Positions 21,198 to 29,726 of a DNA stretch of 64,000 bases are shown here, piece after piece. The DNA lies in the NCBI RefSeq assembly GCF_900155885.1, contig NZ_FTMB01000001.1, positions 620,001 to 684,000 of the forward strand, written 5' to 3'. The notes under the pieces were generated by a model. It ran no database searches. It had not been told where the DNA came from and saw only the letters and a list, made by a program, of their open reading frames with translations. The DNA comes from Rhizobium sp. RU20A (GTDB taxonomy: Bacteria > Pseudomonadota > Alphaproteobacteria > Rhizobiales > Rhizobiaceae). A program made the position numbers and the translations under genes. The first letter of the stretch is position 1. Each line of letters begins with the position of its first letter.

Positions 21198-21875
21198 TCA
21201 GCGGATCCGCTTGGCGGCGGGCTCGGGAACGAGTTCCCCGGAAAGGCGACGGTCGAGATAGTCCTCGCACTCTGCCATCAGCGTCTCGACCTGACCGTTG
21301 AAGAAGTGGTTGGCAGCCGGCACCGATTTGTGAGTGATGAGGATACCCTTCTGCGCTTTCAGCTTTTCGACGAGACCGAGAATATCCTTTTCCGGCGCGA
21401 CCTTGTCCGTTTCGCCCGAGACGATGAGGCCCGACGACGGACAGGGGGCGAGGAAGGAGAAGTCATAGGTGTTCGGCTGGGGTGCGATCGACATGAAGCC
21501 TTCGATCTCCGGACGGCGCATCAGAAGCTGCATGCCGATCCAGGCGCCGAAGGAATAGCCCGCTACCCAGCAGCTTTTCGAATCGGGGTGCAGGCTCTGC
21601 ACCCAATCGAGCGCCGAAGCCGCATCCGAAAGTTCGCCCGCGCCGTGGTCGAATTCGCCCTGGCTGCGGCCGATGCCCCGGAAATTGAAGCGCAGCGTCG
21701 TAAAGCCTCGCTTCTGGAACATGTAGAAGAGCTGGTAGACGATCTGGTTGTTCATCGTCCCGCCGAACTGCGGGTGCGGATGCAGAATGATCGCGATCGG
21801 CGCGCTCTTCTGCTTCGACGGCTGATAGCGCCCCTCAAGGCGGCCTGCAGGTCCGTTGAAGATAATTTCGGGCAT
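21198..21875 (-). CDS. Alpha/beta hydrolase, dienelactone-hydrolase-like
   Basis: A 225-residue serine hydrolase widespread in alphaproteobacteria. The oxyanion segment ILHPHPQFGGTMNN (HPHPxxGG pattern) and the nucleophile elbow AGYSFGAWIGM are both typical. The acid is likely in VSGETDKVAPEKD and the His in PAANHFFNGQ. No signal peptide. Its substrate is unknown. It lies 34 bases upstream of the DUF1989 gene on the same strand and is divergent from the suf operon. Confidence 0.87.
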   Translation of the reverse strand: MPEIIFNGPAGRLEGRYQPSKQKSAPIAIILHPHPQFGGTMNNQIVYQLFYMFQKRGFTTLRFNFRGIGRSQGEFDHGAGELSDAASALDWVQSLHPDSKSCWVAGYSFGAWIGMQLLMRRPEIEGFMSIAPQPNTYDFSFLAPCPSSGLIVSGETDKVAPEKDILGLVEKLKAQKGILITHKSVPAANHFFNGQVETLMAECEDYLDRRLSGELVPEPAAKRIR

Positions 21876-21930
21876 GGGGTCTCCGGGCGTTTTCGACCGG
21901 ATTTAAGCGTTCCCGGCCGCAGGACAAGTC

Positions 21931-21959
21931 TTGACGAATTGAGTCAGGTTACCTAAAAC
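21931..21959 (+). promoter_or_regulatory. suf operon promoter with RirA IRO box
   Basis: TTGACG at 21931-21936 and TAAAAC at 21954-21959 are separated by 17 bases, a plausible sigma-70 promoter. An exact TGA-N9-TCA (21932-21946), the published IRO-box pattern for the rhizobial iron regulator RirA, overlaps the -35 element. Confidence 0.6.
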
Positions 21960-21960
21960 T

Positions 21961-21983
21961 CAGTTTAGAATTATTCAAAACTG
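21961..21983 (+). promoter_or_regulatory. Irr-type palindrome (candidate ICE motif) upstream of suf
   Basis: A 23-bp near-perfect inverted repeat: 11-base arms 21961-21971 and 21973-21983 around T21972, with one mismatch. The core TTTAGAA followed by TTCAAAA resembles the iron control element bound by Irr of the Fur family. It starts just after the -10 box, where binding would block transcription. Confidence 0.55.
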
Positions 21984-22109
21984 GATCGGGCGCTGACGCG
22001 TCGAAGGTCTCGGTTGTGAGTGTGGTGTCTTACGGCAAGCGCCATCAGAATTTCAAGGAAAATGACGAAGGGTCCTGGGCAAGGCTTGGGCATGGCGTCG
22101 ATTGGGCCA

Positions 22110-23273
22110 ATGACGGATACGCGACTTTACATGGACTGGAACGCCACCGCGCCGCTCGATCCGGCCGCGCGCGATGCCGTTCTGTCGGCGCTGGCGCTGC
22201 CGGGCAATGCGTCTTCCGTCCATCGCGAGGGCAGGGCCGCCCGTGCCGTGATCGAGGCAGCGCGGCGCGACGTGGCGGCTCTGGTGGCAACCAAGCCCGC
22301 CCATGTCATCTTCACCAGCGGCGCTACGGAGGCCGCCAGCCTGGTGCTGACCCCGAGCATGCGCATGGGGCGTGCGCCGCTTGCGATCGGCCATCTCTAC
22401 GTCTCCGCCATCGAACACCCGGCCTTGCGCAGTGGCGGCAGGTTCCCTGCCGATCGCATAACGGAAATCAAGGTCACAGCGTCCGGAATGGTTGATCTTG
22501 AGGCGCTCGAGGCACTGCTTGCGGCCCATGATGCCGCCTCCGGCCTGCCGATGGTGGCCGTCATGCTCGCCAACAATGAGACGGGCATCGTCCAGCCGGT
22601 CGCCGAGGTCGGCGAGATCGTCCGCCGGGCGGGCGGCGTTTTCGTCGTTGACGCTGTGCAGGGCGCCGGACGCCTGCCGCTCTCGTTTGAAGCCATCGGT
22701 TGCGATTTCCTCATCCTCTCCTCCCACAAGATCGGCGGCCCGAAGGGCGCCGGTGCGCTGGTCTCGGCCGGCGAGGTGATGATGCCGACGCCGTTGATTG
22801 CGGGCGGTGGGCAGGAGAAGGGGCACCGCTCAGGCACGGAAAACGTCGCGGCGATCGCCGGCTTCGGCGCGGCAGCGCGGGTCGCCGCTGAGGAACTGGC
22901 GGAGCGCAACGTCGCCATTGCCAGGCGGCGCGATGAGATTGAAACGGGCATGCGTCGCATCGCCCCCGATGTCATCTTCTATGGGGTGGATGGTCCGCGC
23001 TTGCCCAACACAAGTTTCTTCACGCTGCCCGGCCTGCCGGCGGAAACAGGACAGATCGCCTTCGACCTCGAAGGCGTCGCGCTGTCGGCCGGTTCGGCCT
23101 GCTCCTCCGGCAAGGTGGGCGAAAGCCATGTGCTCGTCGCCATGGGCCAGAATGCCAAACGGGGCGCGCTGCGCCTGTCGATCGGCCCGACCACGTCGGA
23201 CGCGGATGCTGAGCGATTTCTTGGCGTTTTCGAGCGGATCGCGGCGCGGCGCCGGAAGGCTCATGCCGCGTAA
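22110..23273 (+). CDS. sufS2: Cysteine desulfurase, IscS/NifS-like (SufS2)
   Basis: A 387-residue PLP enzyme that takes sulfur from cysteine. It belongs to group I (IscS/NifS-like): the PLP lysine lies in LSSHKIGGPKGAG and the catalytic Cys in ALSAGSACSSGKVGESH, within the longer active-site loop of that group. The order sufS2-B-C-D-S1-X-A matches the suf operon described in Agrobacterium. The start is set at the ATG at 22110 (MTDTRLYMDWNATAPL); an ATG at 22092 is also possible. It is the first gene after the iron-responsive promoter. Confidence 0.88.
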   Translation: MTDTRLYMDWNATAPLDPAARDAVLSALALPGNASSVHREGRAARAVIEAARRDVAALVATKPAHVIFTSGATEAASLVLTPSMRMGRAPLAIGHLYVSAIEHPALRSGGRFPADRITEIKVTASGMVDLEALEALLAAHDAASGLPMVAVMLANNETGIVQPVAEVGEIVRRAGGVFVVDAVQGAGRLPLSFEAIGCDFLILSSHKIGGPKGAGALVSAGEVMMPTPLIAGGGQEKGHRSGTENVAAIAGFGAAARVAAEELAERNVAIARRRDEIETGMRRIAPDVIFYGVDGPRLPNTSFFTLPGLPAETGQIAFDLEGVALSAGSACSSGKVGESHVLVAMGQNAKRGALRLSIGPTTSDADAERFLGVFERIAARRRKAHAA

Positions 23274-23418
23274 GCGGCAAAGAACCTGCGGAAATGCAAT
23301 TTTCCGCTTGGCAAAAGGGGTGAATCCAGCCTTTTAGCCACTACATGAGCGGTACGCCTTCAAGACGTATCGAACGACAAGCTGCCGGACCTTTTCTCCG
23401 GCAAGATTGGAGACCGAC

Positions 23419-24888
23419 ATGCCTGCTGTGCAGGAAACGATCGACCAGGTTCGCCTCATTGACGTGGACCAGTATAAATACGGTTTCGAGACCACGATCG
23501 AAATGGACAAGGCGCCCAAGGGCCTGTCTGAAGAGATCATCCGCTTCATTTCTGCCAAGAAGCAGGAGCCGGACTGGATGCTCGAATGGCGCCTCGACGC
23601 CTATCGCCGCTGGCTGACGATGGAAGAGCCGGTCTGGGCGCGCGTCGATTACCCCAAGATCGACTTCAACGATCTCTACTATTACGCCGCGCCGAAGAAC
23701 CAGAACGGCCCGATGTCGATCGACGACGTCGATCCCGAACTGTTGCGCACCTATGAGAAGCTCGGCATTCCGCTCCGCGAGCAGGAGATTCTCGCCGGCG
23801 TGAAGACCTCGAAGATCGCCGTCGATGCCGTCTTCGACAGCGTCTCGGTCGTCACCACCTTCAAGGAAGAGCTGAAGAAGGCCGGCGTGATCTTCATGTC
23901 GATCTCCGAGGCGATCCGCGAGCATCCCGAACTGGTGAAGAAGTATCTCGGCTCGGTCGTTCCGCCGACGGACAATTATTATGCGACGCTGAACTGCGCC
24001 GTCTTCACCGACGGCTCCTTCGTCTACGTTCCCAAGGGCGTTCGCTGCCCGATGGAACTGTCGACCTACTTCCGCATCAACGAGAAGAATACTGGCCAGT
24101 TCGAGCGCACGCTGATCATCGCGGAAGAGGGCGCCTACGTCTCCTACCTCGAAGGCTGCACCGCGCCGCAGCGTGATGAAAACCAGCTGCATGCCGCCGT
24201 GGTCGAGCTTGTTGCGCTCGACGATGCCGAGATCAAGTATTCCACCGTCCAGAACTGGTATCCGGGCGACAAGGAAGGCAAGGGCGGCATCTACAACTTC
24301 GTCACCAAGCGCGGCGATTGCCGTGGGGACCGCTCCAAGATCTCCTGGACGCAGGTCGAGACCGGTTCGGCCATCACGTGGAAATATCCGAGCTGCATCC
24401 TGCGCGGCGACGACAGCCGCGGCGAGTTCTACTCGATCGCCGTGTCGAACGGCTATCAGCAGATCGACTCGGGCACCAAGATGATCCATCTCGGCAAGAA
24501 CACGTCGAGCCGCATCATTTCCAAGGGTATCTCGGCGGGCTTCTCGTCCAACACCTATCGCGGCCAGGTCTCGGCTCACCGCAAGGCGACGAATGCCCGC
24601 AACTTCACCCAGTGCGACTCGCTGCTGATCGGCGACAAGTGCGGCGCCCACACGGTGCCCTACATTGAGGCCAAGAACTCCACCTGCCAGTTCGAACATG
24701 AGGCCACCACCTCGAAGATCTCGGAAGACCAGCTCTTCTACTGCCTCCAGCGCGGCATTCCGGAAGAAGCGGCCATCGCCCTGATCGTCAACGGCTTCGT
24801 CAAGGAAGTCATCCAGGAACTGCCGATGGAATTTGCGGTCGAAGCGCAGAAGCTGATCGGGATTTCGCTGGAAGGGTCGGTCGGCTGA
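23419..24888 (+). CDS. sufB: Fe-S cluster assembly scaffold SufB
   Basis: A 489-residue core of the SufBCD scaffold on which Fe-S clusters are built. Family features include the start region with [18 protein letters not shown], the segment [34 protein letters not shown], the beta-helix body, [12 protein letters not shown] and the C-terminal [23 protein letters not shown] with conserved Cys. The ATG at 23419 follows GGAG. It works with SufC and SufD encoded downstream; 320 bases containing a small ORF separate it from sufC. Confidence 0.97.
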   Translation: MPAVQETIDQVRLIDVDQYKYGFETTIEMDKAPKGLSEEIIRFISAKKQEPDWMLEWRLDAYRRWLTMEEPVWARVDYPKIDFNDLYYYAAPKNQNGPMSIDDVDPELLRTYEKLGIPLREQEILAGVKTSKIAVDAVFDSVSVVTTFKEELKKAGVIFMSISEAIREHPELVKKYLGSVVPPTDNYYATLNCAVFTDGSFVYVPKGVRCPMELSTYFRINEKNTGQFERTLIIAEEGAYVSYLEGCTAPQRDENQLHAAVVELVALDDAEIKYSTVQNWYPGDKEGKGGIYNFVTKRGDCRGDRSKISWTQVETGSAITWKYPSCILRGDDSRGEFYSIAVSNGYQQIDSGTKMIHLGKNTSSRIISKGISAGFSSNTYRGQVSAHRKATNARNFTQCDSLLIGDKCGAHTVPYIEAKNSTCQFEHEATTSKISEDQLFYCLQRGIPEEAAIALIVNGFVKEVIQELPMEFAVEAQKLIGISLEGSVG

Positions 24889-24903
24889 TCGGTTGACAAC
24901 AGG

Positions 24904-24923
24904 AAGCGGCGATCACGCCGCTT
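24904..24923 (+). other. Hairpin after sufB
   Basis: A perfect 8-bp stem (24904-24911 with 24916-24923, loop ATCA) 15 bases past the sufB stop. There is no T-run, so it is not a classical terminator; it could protect the 3' end of a processed sufS2-sufB transcript or attenuate the downstream genes. Confidence 0.5.
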
Positions 24924-25004
24924 TCGGCCGGTATCGGCCTTCGATGAAAATGCCCGCGTCCTCCGTTATAAGGATGAGATGCGGCTTTAAGCGGAGGTGC
25001 AGAC

Positions 25005-25166
25005 ATGGACCCGGTCAATCTGACGTATTACGCCGTGGTTTGCGGTGGACTGGCAGCATACGCGCCCAATTGCCGGAACGTGATCGTTCGAACGGCCGTT
25101 GGTCTCGGACTAGGCGGAGCGTCCGCCGCTATGCTGCCCGTGGTCCACTTCTTCCTCGGCTTCTGA
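25005..25166 (+). CDS. 53-residue small membrane-type ORF between sufB and sufC
   Basis: An ORF beginning MDPVNLTYYAVVCGGLAAY and ending HFFLGF. It is preceded by GGAGGTGCAGAC, one of the best ribosome sites in the region, and lies wholly within the otherwise empty 320-base gap between sufB and sufC. Two weakly hydrophobic stretches (about residues 7-20 and 31-52, rich in Gly, Ala, Val, Leu) suggest a membrane-associated peptide; Cys13 and Cys23 are present. I know of no described family member. Its position implies co-expression with suf. Evidence for translation is the ribosome site and placement only. Confidence 0.55.
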   Translation: MDPVNLTYYAVVCGGLAAYAPNCRNVIVRTAVGLGLGGASAAMLPVVHFFLGF

Positions 25167-25208
25167 AAGAAGCGGCGCGGCGCGCCCGAAGAACGCAGGA
25201 ACTCCACT

Positions 25209-25964
25209 ATGCTCGAAATCAAGAACCTCCACGCCAAGATCGCCGACACCGAGACGGAGATCATCCGCGGCCTGAACCTCACCGTGAAGGCCGGCGAAGT
25301 CGCGGCCATCATGGGGCCGAACGGCTCTGGCAAGTCGACGCTGTCCTACATCCTGTCGGGCCGCGAGGACTATGAAGTCACCGATGGCGACATTCTCTAC
25401 AATGGCGAGAGCATTCTGGAGCTTGACCCGGCCGAGCGCGCCGCCAAGGGCATCTTCCTCGCTTTCCAGTATCCGGTCGAAATTCCGGGCGTTGCCACCA
25501 TGCAGTTCCTGAAGGTGGCGATGAACGAGCAGCGCAAGGCGCGCGGCGAGGACGAACTGACGACGCCGGACTTCATGCGCCGCGTCAAGGACGCCGCCGG
25601 CAAGCTGCAGATCGATCCGGCCATGCTGAAGCGTCCGCTGAACGTCGGTTTCTCCGGCGGCGAGAAGAAGCGGGCCGAAATCCTCCAGATGGCCCTGCTC
25701 GAGCCGAAGTTGTGCGTGCTCGACGAGACCGATTCCGGCCTCGATATCGACGCGCTGAAGATCGTCGCCGACGGCGTCAACGCACTGCGCTCGCCCGATC
25801 GCGCCACGATCGTCATCACCCACTATCAGCGCCTGCTGGACTACATCGTGCCGGACACGGTCCACGTTCTCTACAAGGGCCAGGTCATCAAGTCCGGCGA
25901 CAAGACGCTCGCGCACGAGCTCGAAGCCAATGGCTATGCCGACGTCATCGGTGCGGCTGCCTGA
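25209..25964 (+). CDS. sufC: Fe-S cluster assembly ATPase SufC
   Basis: A 251-residue ABC-type ATPase that drives cluster assembly on SufB-SufD. Walker A is GPNGSGKST, the signature FSGGEKKRAEI, and Walker B LCVLDETDSGLDID; the D-loop and His switch (VITHYQRLL) follow. Length is normal. The ATG at 25209 follows GCAGGAACT. Only 23 bases separate it from sufD. Confidence 0.97.
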   Translation: MLEIKNLHAKIADTETEIIRGLNLTVKAGEVAAIMGPNGSGKSTLSYILSGREDYEVTDGDILYNGESILELDPAERAAKGIFLAFQYPVEIPGVATMQFLKVAMNEQRKARGEDELTTPDFMRRVKDAAGKLQIDPAMLKRPLNVGFSGGEKKRAEILQMALLEPKLCVLDETDSGLDIDALKIVADGVNALRSPDRATIVITHYQRLLDYIVPDTVHVLYKGQVIKSGDKTLAHELEANGYADVIGAAA

Positions 25965-25987
25965 GCGGCCGAGGAAGGATAGAGCCG

Positions 25988-27265
25988 ATGAATGTTCACG
26001 CTCCCATCACGCTGACAGTCGCCGAACAGGCACTGCTCAACGCTTTTGATGCTGCTGCCGGCGAACTGCCTGGCGATGCCGCCGTCATTTCCGCTCGCGA
26101 TCGTCTGCTGCATGCCGTGCGCGTCGAGGGTCTGCCGACCCGCCGCGTCGAGGCGTGGCATTACACGGACCTGCGGGCTCTGCTGCGTTCCGTTCCCGCG
26201 GCCGATCCAGCGGCTTCGGCGAAAGTGGTGGCTCCGCTGGTGGAGGGTGCCCATGTGCTCTCCATTCTCGACGGCAAGGCCAGCACGAAGGGCGCGCCCA
26301 AGGGCGTTTCCGTTGCCTCCTACGGCGCCGCCCTGACGGCGGGGACCAGCGCAGCCGACCTCGCCGAGCGCGGCGCGGATGATGCGATCGGGCGTCTGAA
26401 CGGCGCTTTCGTGAAGGACGGTCTGGCGATCACGGTCGGCAGTGACGCCGACCTCTCGAGCCCAATCGAGATCCAGGTGGCGCAGTCGCGCGGCCAGAGC
26501 CATGTGCGCCTGCCGGTTACTGTCGAAGAAGGCGTCACTGCAACCCTGATCGAACGCCACATCTCGACCGATGATGCGCCGAGCCTCGTGACGGCCGTCA
26601 CGGACCTGACGGTCGGCAAGGGCGCCGATGTCACGTATGTCATCGTACAGCAGCAGGGCGAGACCGACAGCCACCTCGGCCAGATCCGCTTCACGATCGG
26701 CCAAGAGGCCAAGCTGACGCTCTTCGTCATCAATGCCGGCGGCAAGCTGGTGCGCCAGGAGATCCACGGCGTGGTGACGGGCGAGGGCTCCAACCTGACG
26801 CTGCGCGCCGTCAATCTGATGGGCGGTGAGACGCACACGGACGTGACCTTCACCATGGGCCATGACGTGCCGAACACCACCTCGACGGAGATTATCCGCA
26901 ACGTTCTGTTCGATCGCGCCCGCGGTGTCTTCCAGGGGCAGATCCGGGTCGCGCCGGATGCCCAGAAGACCGATGCGAAGATGGCGTGCAACACGTTGCT
27001 GCTTTCGGACGACGCCGATTTGTCGGCCAAGCCGGAGCTTGAGATCTTCGCCGACGATGTGCAGTGCGGCCATGGCGCCACGGTCGCCGATATCGACCCA
27101 ACGCAGTTCTACTATCTGCAGGCCCGCGGCATCCCGGCCCCCAAGGCTCGCGCCCTGCTGATCAAGGCTTTTGTGGCAGAGATCGTTGAGGAACTCGACG
27201 ACGAGCCGCTGGTCGAGGCTCTGGAGAGCGTCATCGAAGCCTGGCTCGACAAGCATTCGATCTGA
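25988..27265 (+). CDS. sufD: Fe-S cluster assembly protein SufD
   Basis: A 425-residue partner of SufB in the SufBC2D complex. The N-terminal helical domain has RRVEAWHYTDLRALL, the typical SufD/SufB-like motif. The beta-helix body and the C-terminal segment (NTLLLSDDADLSAKPELEIFADDVQCGHGATV, with conserved Cys and His) are intact. The ATG at 25988 begins MNVHAPITLTV and follows GGAAGGA; the frame extends upstream but overlaps sufC. SufS is 115 bases downstream. Confidence 0.95.
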   Translation: MNVHAPITLTVAEQALLNAFDAAAGELPGDAAVISARDRLLHAVRVEGLPTRRVEAWHYTDLRALLRSVPAADPAASAKVVAPLVEGAHVLSILDGKASTKGAPKGVSVASYGAALTAGTSAADLAERGADDAIGRLNGAFVKDGLAITVGSDADLSSPIEIQVAQSRGQSHVRLPVTVEEGVTATLIERHISTDDAPSLVTAVTDLTVGKGADVTYVIVQQQGETDSHLGQIRFTIGQEAKLTLFVINAGGKLVRQEIHGVVTGEGSNLTLRAVNLMGGETHTDVTFTMGHDVPNTTSTEIIRNVLFDRARGVFQGQIRVAPDAQKTDAKMACNTLLLSDDADLSAKPELEIFADDVQCGHGATVADIDPTQFYYLQARGIPAPKARALLIKAFVAEIVEELDDEPLVEALESVIEAWLDKHSI

Positions 27266-27380
27266 CAGGCGCAAGCACGCGAATAAGAAGACCGGCTCGC
27301 TGAATGGGCCGGTCTCGTGACTGAACGAGCCAGGCGCAGGCACCTGCCGTGCCGCCGGCTCCGGCCAAGGTGATCCCGCA

Positions 27381-28628
27381 ATGACCGGTATCCATCCCGC
27401 ACCGCCCCAAGCCTACGATGTCGAGGCGATCCGCAAGGATTTTCCGATCCTGTCGCGCAGCGTCTACGGCAAACCGCTCGTCTACCTCGACAATGGCGCC
27501 TCGGCGCAGAAGCCGCAGGTGGTGATCGATGCGGTGGCGAATGCCTATTCGAACGAATATGCCAATGTGCATCGCGGCCTGCACTTCCTGTCGAACGCTG
27601 CGACCGACGCCTATGAGGCCGCCCGCGAGAAAGTGCGACGCTTCCTGAATGCCGGCTCGGTGGACGAGATCATCTTCACCAAATCCTCGACCGAGGCGAT
27701 CAATACGGTCGCCTACGGCTACGGCATGCCGAAGCTCGGCCCCGACGACGAGATCGTCATCTCGATCATGGAGCATCACTCCAACATCGTGCCCTGGCAT
27801 TTCATCCGCGAGCGGCAGGGCGCCAGGATCGTCTGGGCGCCGGTGGACGATCAGGGTGCCTTTCACGTCGACGACTTCGTCAAATGCCTGAGCGACAAGA
27901 CCAAGCTGATCGCCATCACCCATATGTCGAATGCACTCGGCACGATCGTTCCGGTCAAGGAGATCTGCCGCATCGCCCGCGAGCGCGGCATTCCGGTGCT
28001 GGTCGACGGTTCCCAGGGGGCGGTGCACCTGCCTGTGGACGTCAAGGACATCGACTGCGACTGGTATGTCATGACCGGCCACAAGCTCTACGGCCCCTCC
28101 GGCATCGGCGTCCTCTACGGAAAGATGGATCGCTTGAAGGAGATGCGGCCCTTCATGGGCGGCGGCGAGATGATCGTTGATGTTTCCGAAGACGGCGTGA
28201 CCTATAACGACCCGCCGCACCGTTTCGAGGCCGGCACGCCGCCCATCGTGCAGGCGATCGGGCTCGGTTATGCGCTGGACTATATGGACGGCATCGGCCG
28301 CGCTGCAATTGCCGCCCACGAGGCGGATCTGGCCCGTTACGCCGCCGAACAACTGGCTGGCGTCAATGCGCTGCGCGTTTTCGGAACGGCTCCGGAGAAG
28401 GGCTCGATCTTCTCCTTCGAGGTCGAGGGCGTCCACGCCCATGACGTCTCAATGGTGATCGATCGGGCCGGCATTGCGGTCAGGGCCGGCACCCACTGCG
28501 CCCAGCCGCTCTTGAAACGCTTCGGCGTTACCTCCACATGCCGCGCGAGTTTTGGCCTCTATAATACCCGCGCCGAAGTCGATAGTCTGGTGGCCGCGCT
28601 GGAACATGCCCGCCGCTTCTTTGCCTGA
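27381..28628 (+). CDS. sufS: Cysteine desulfurase SufS (group II)
   Basis: A 415-residue group II (SufS-type) cysteine desulfurase giving sulfur to SufB, normally through SufE. The PLP lysine lies in MTGHKLYGPSGIGVLYGK and the catalytic Cys in RAGTHCAQPLLKRFG, the short loop of SufS enzymes. It differs in group from the SufS2 enzyme at the start of the operon, so two kinds of desulfurase are co-encoded. No SufE gene is seen in the window; it must be elsewhere. It starts MTGIHPAPPQ at 27381. Confidence 0.95.
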   Translation: MTGIHPAPPQAYDVEAIRKDFPILSRSVYGKPLVYLDNGASAQKPQVVIDAVANAYSNEYANVHRGLHFLSNAATDAYEAAREKVRRFLNAGSVDEIIFTKSSTEAINTVAYGYGMPKLGPDDEIVISIMEHHSNIVPWHFIRERQGARIVWAPVDDQGAFHVDDFVKCLSDKTKLIAITHMSNALGTIVPVKEICRIARERGIPVLVDGSQGAVHLPVDVKDIDCDWYVMTGHKLYGPSGIGVLYGKMDRLKEMRPFMGGGEMIVDVSEDGVTYNDPPHRFEAGTPPIVQAIGLGYALDYMDGIGRAAIAAHEADLARYAAEQLAGVNALRVFGTAPEKGSIFSFEVEGVHAHDVSMVIDRAGIAVRAGTHCAQPLLKRFGVTSTCRASFGLYNTRAEVDSLVAALEHARRFFA

Positions 28629-28638
28629 GGACTGCTTG

Positions 28639-29019
28639 ATGAGCCTTGATACACCCGAAGAGAAGATCGACGTGCGCGACGGGATCGTCCATTCTGCGAT
28701 CCCGGCCGATGAGTTGGCCCGCCTGTCCGACGACATCATCGCCGCGCTGAAGACGGTCTACGACCCGGAAATTCCCGCCGATATTTTTGAACTCGGTTTG
28801 ATCTACAAGATCGACATCGAGGACGATCGTCTCGTGAAGATCGACATGACGCTGACCGCGCCGGGCTGCCCGGTGGCCGGCGAGATGCCGGGCTGGGTCG
28901 AAAATGCCGTTGGCGCCGTCGAGGGCGTCTCCGGCGTCGAGGTTGCCATGACTTTCGATCCGCCGTGGACCCCGGACCGCATGTCCGAGGAAGCCCAGGT
29001 TGCCGTCGGCTGGTATTGA
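28639..29019 (+). CDS. SUF-associated MIP18/DUF59 protein (SufX/SufT-like)
   Basis: A 126-residue protein of the MIP18 (DUF59) family, found in many suf operons and needed for maturation of Fe-S proteins. Core motifs: LKTVYDPEIPADIFELGLIY and LTLTAPGCP-type MTLTAPGCPVAGEMPG, with the conserved Cys. The ATG at 28639 lies 10 bases past the sufS stop, so it is in the operon; the described Agrobacterium operon has a gene here called sufX. The exact step is not settled in the family. Confidence 0.9.
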   Translation: MSLDTPEEKIDVRDGIVHSAIPADELARLSDDIIAALKTVYDPEIPADIFELGLIYKIDIEDDRLVKIDMTLTAPGCPVAGEMPGWVENAVGAVEGVSGVEVAMTFDPPWTPDRMSEEAQVAVGWY

Positions 29020-29163
29020 GCGCTCTTGCATGACAGCGCCATTGAAGCGTTAACCATCCGCGCTTACCTTGGTGATGACGAGTGCGTCGCAGCCGGTCCG
29101 GTTGCGGGACACACGAACGGAACCGCCGGGCCTTGAACCCGGCCGGCGAAGGAGACGAGGCAG

Positions 29164-29565
29164 ATGGCCTTTGCAGTGATGAGCCTGACGGAAGCGGCAG
29201 CCAGCCGCGTGCGCGACATTGTGGAAAACGCCGGCGGCGACGCGCGCGGCATCCGCGTCAGCATCAAGAAGGGCGGATGTGCAGGCATGGAATATGCCGT
29301 CGATCTCGTGACAGAGGAGACCGTCAAGGGCGATCTCATCGAGCGGGACGGCGCCAAGGTCTGGGTTGCGCCCGAGGCCGTTCTCTATCTCCTCGGCACG
29401 GAAATGGATTTCGAGGTGACGACGCTGCGCTCCGGCTTCACCTTCCGCAATCCCAATCAGACATCGGCCTGCGGCTGTGGAGAATCCGTCGAACTGAAGC
29501 CTGCCGACCTCGCGGCGCTCGCCGCTGCGGGCAATCCGGTCGTGCCGAACGGGCAGGTCCGCTGA
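29164..29565 (+). CDS. sufA: Fe-S cluster carrier SufA (HesB/IscA family)
   Basis: A 133-residue A-type carrier that accepts clusters from SufBCD and passes them to apo-proteins. The three conserved cysteines are seen: Cys39 in KKGGCAGMEY and Cys103/Cys105 in SACGCGESV. It starts MAFAVMSLTEAAASRVRDIV after GGAGACGAGGCAG. It is the last gene of the suf operon; a 161-base gap separates it from the unrelated kinase gene. Confidence 0.95.
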   Translation: MAFAVMSLTEAAASRVRDIVENAGGDARGIRVSIKKGGCAGMEYAVDLVTEETVKGDLIERDGAKVWVAPEAVLYLLGTEMDFEVTTLRSGFTFRNPNQTSACGCGESVELKPADLAALAAAGNPVVPNGQVR

Positions 29566-29726
29566 GACACCGGTCGATTTCAGCACGCCCGTATCCTCAG
29601 AATTGAGGATTGCCATGTCCATGAAATTGACAGGCTCGCCAAAACGCGCCTGTTGTTTAGAGAGTTGCGTTTCCAAACGCCGCGTATCCCGCTATACGAG
29701 ATGCCCGTACCAACGTGGTGTCTGGG

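Noticed and set aside
25712-25987. Upstream extension of sufD into sufC
   Set aside because: The extra codons overlap sufC in another frame and are Arg-rich; the ATG at 25988 has a ribosome site.
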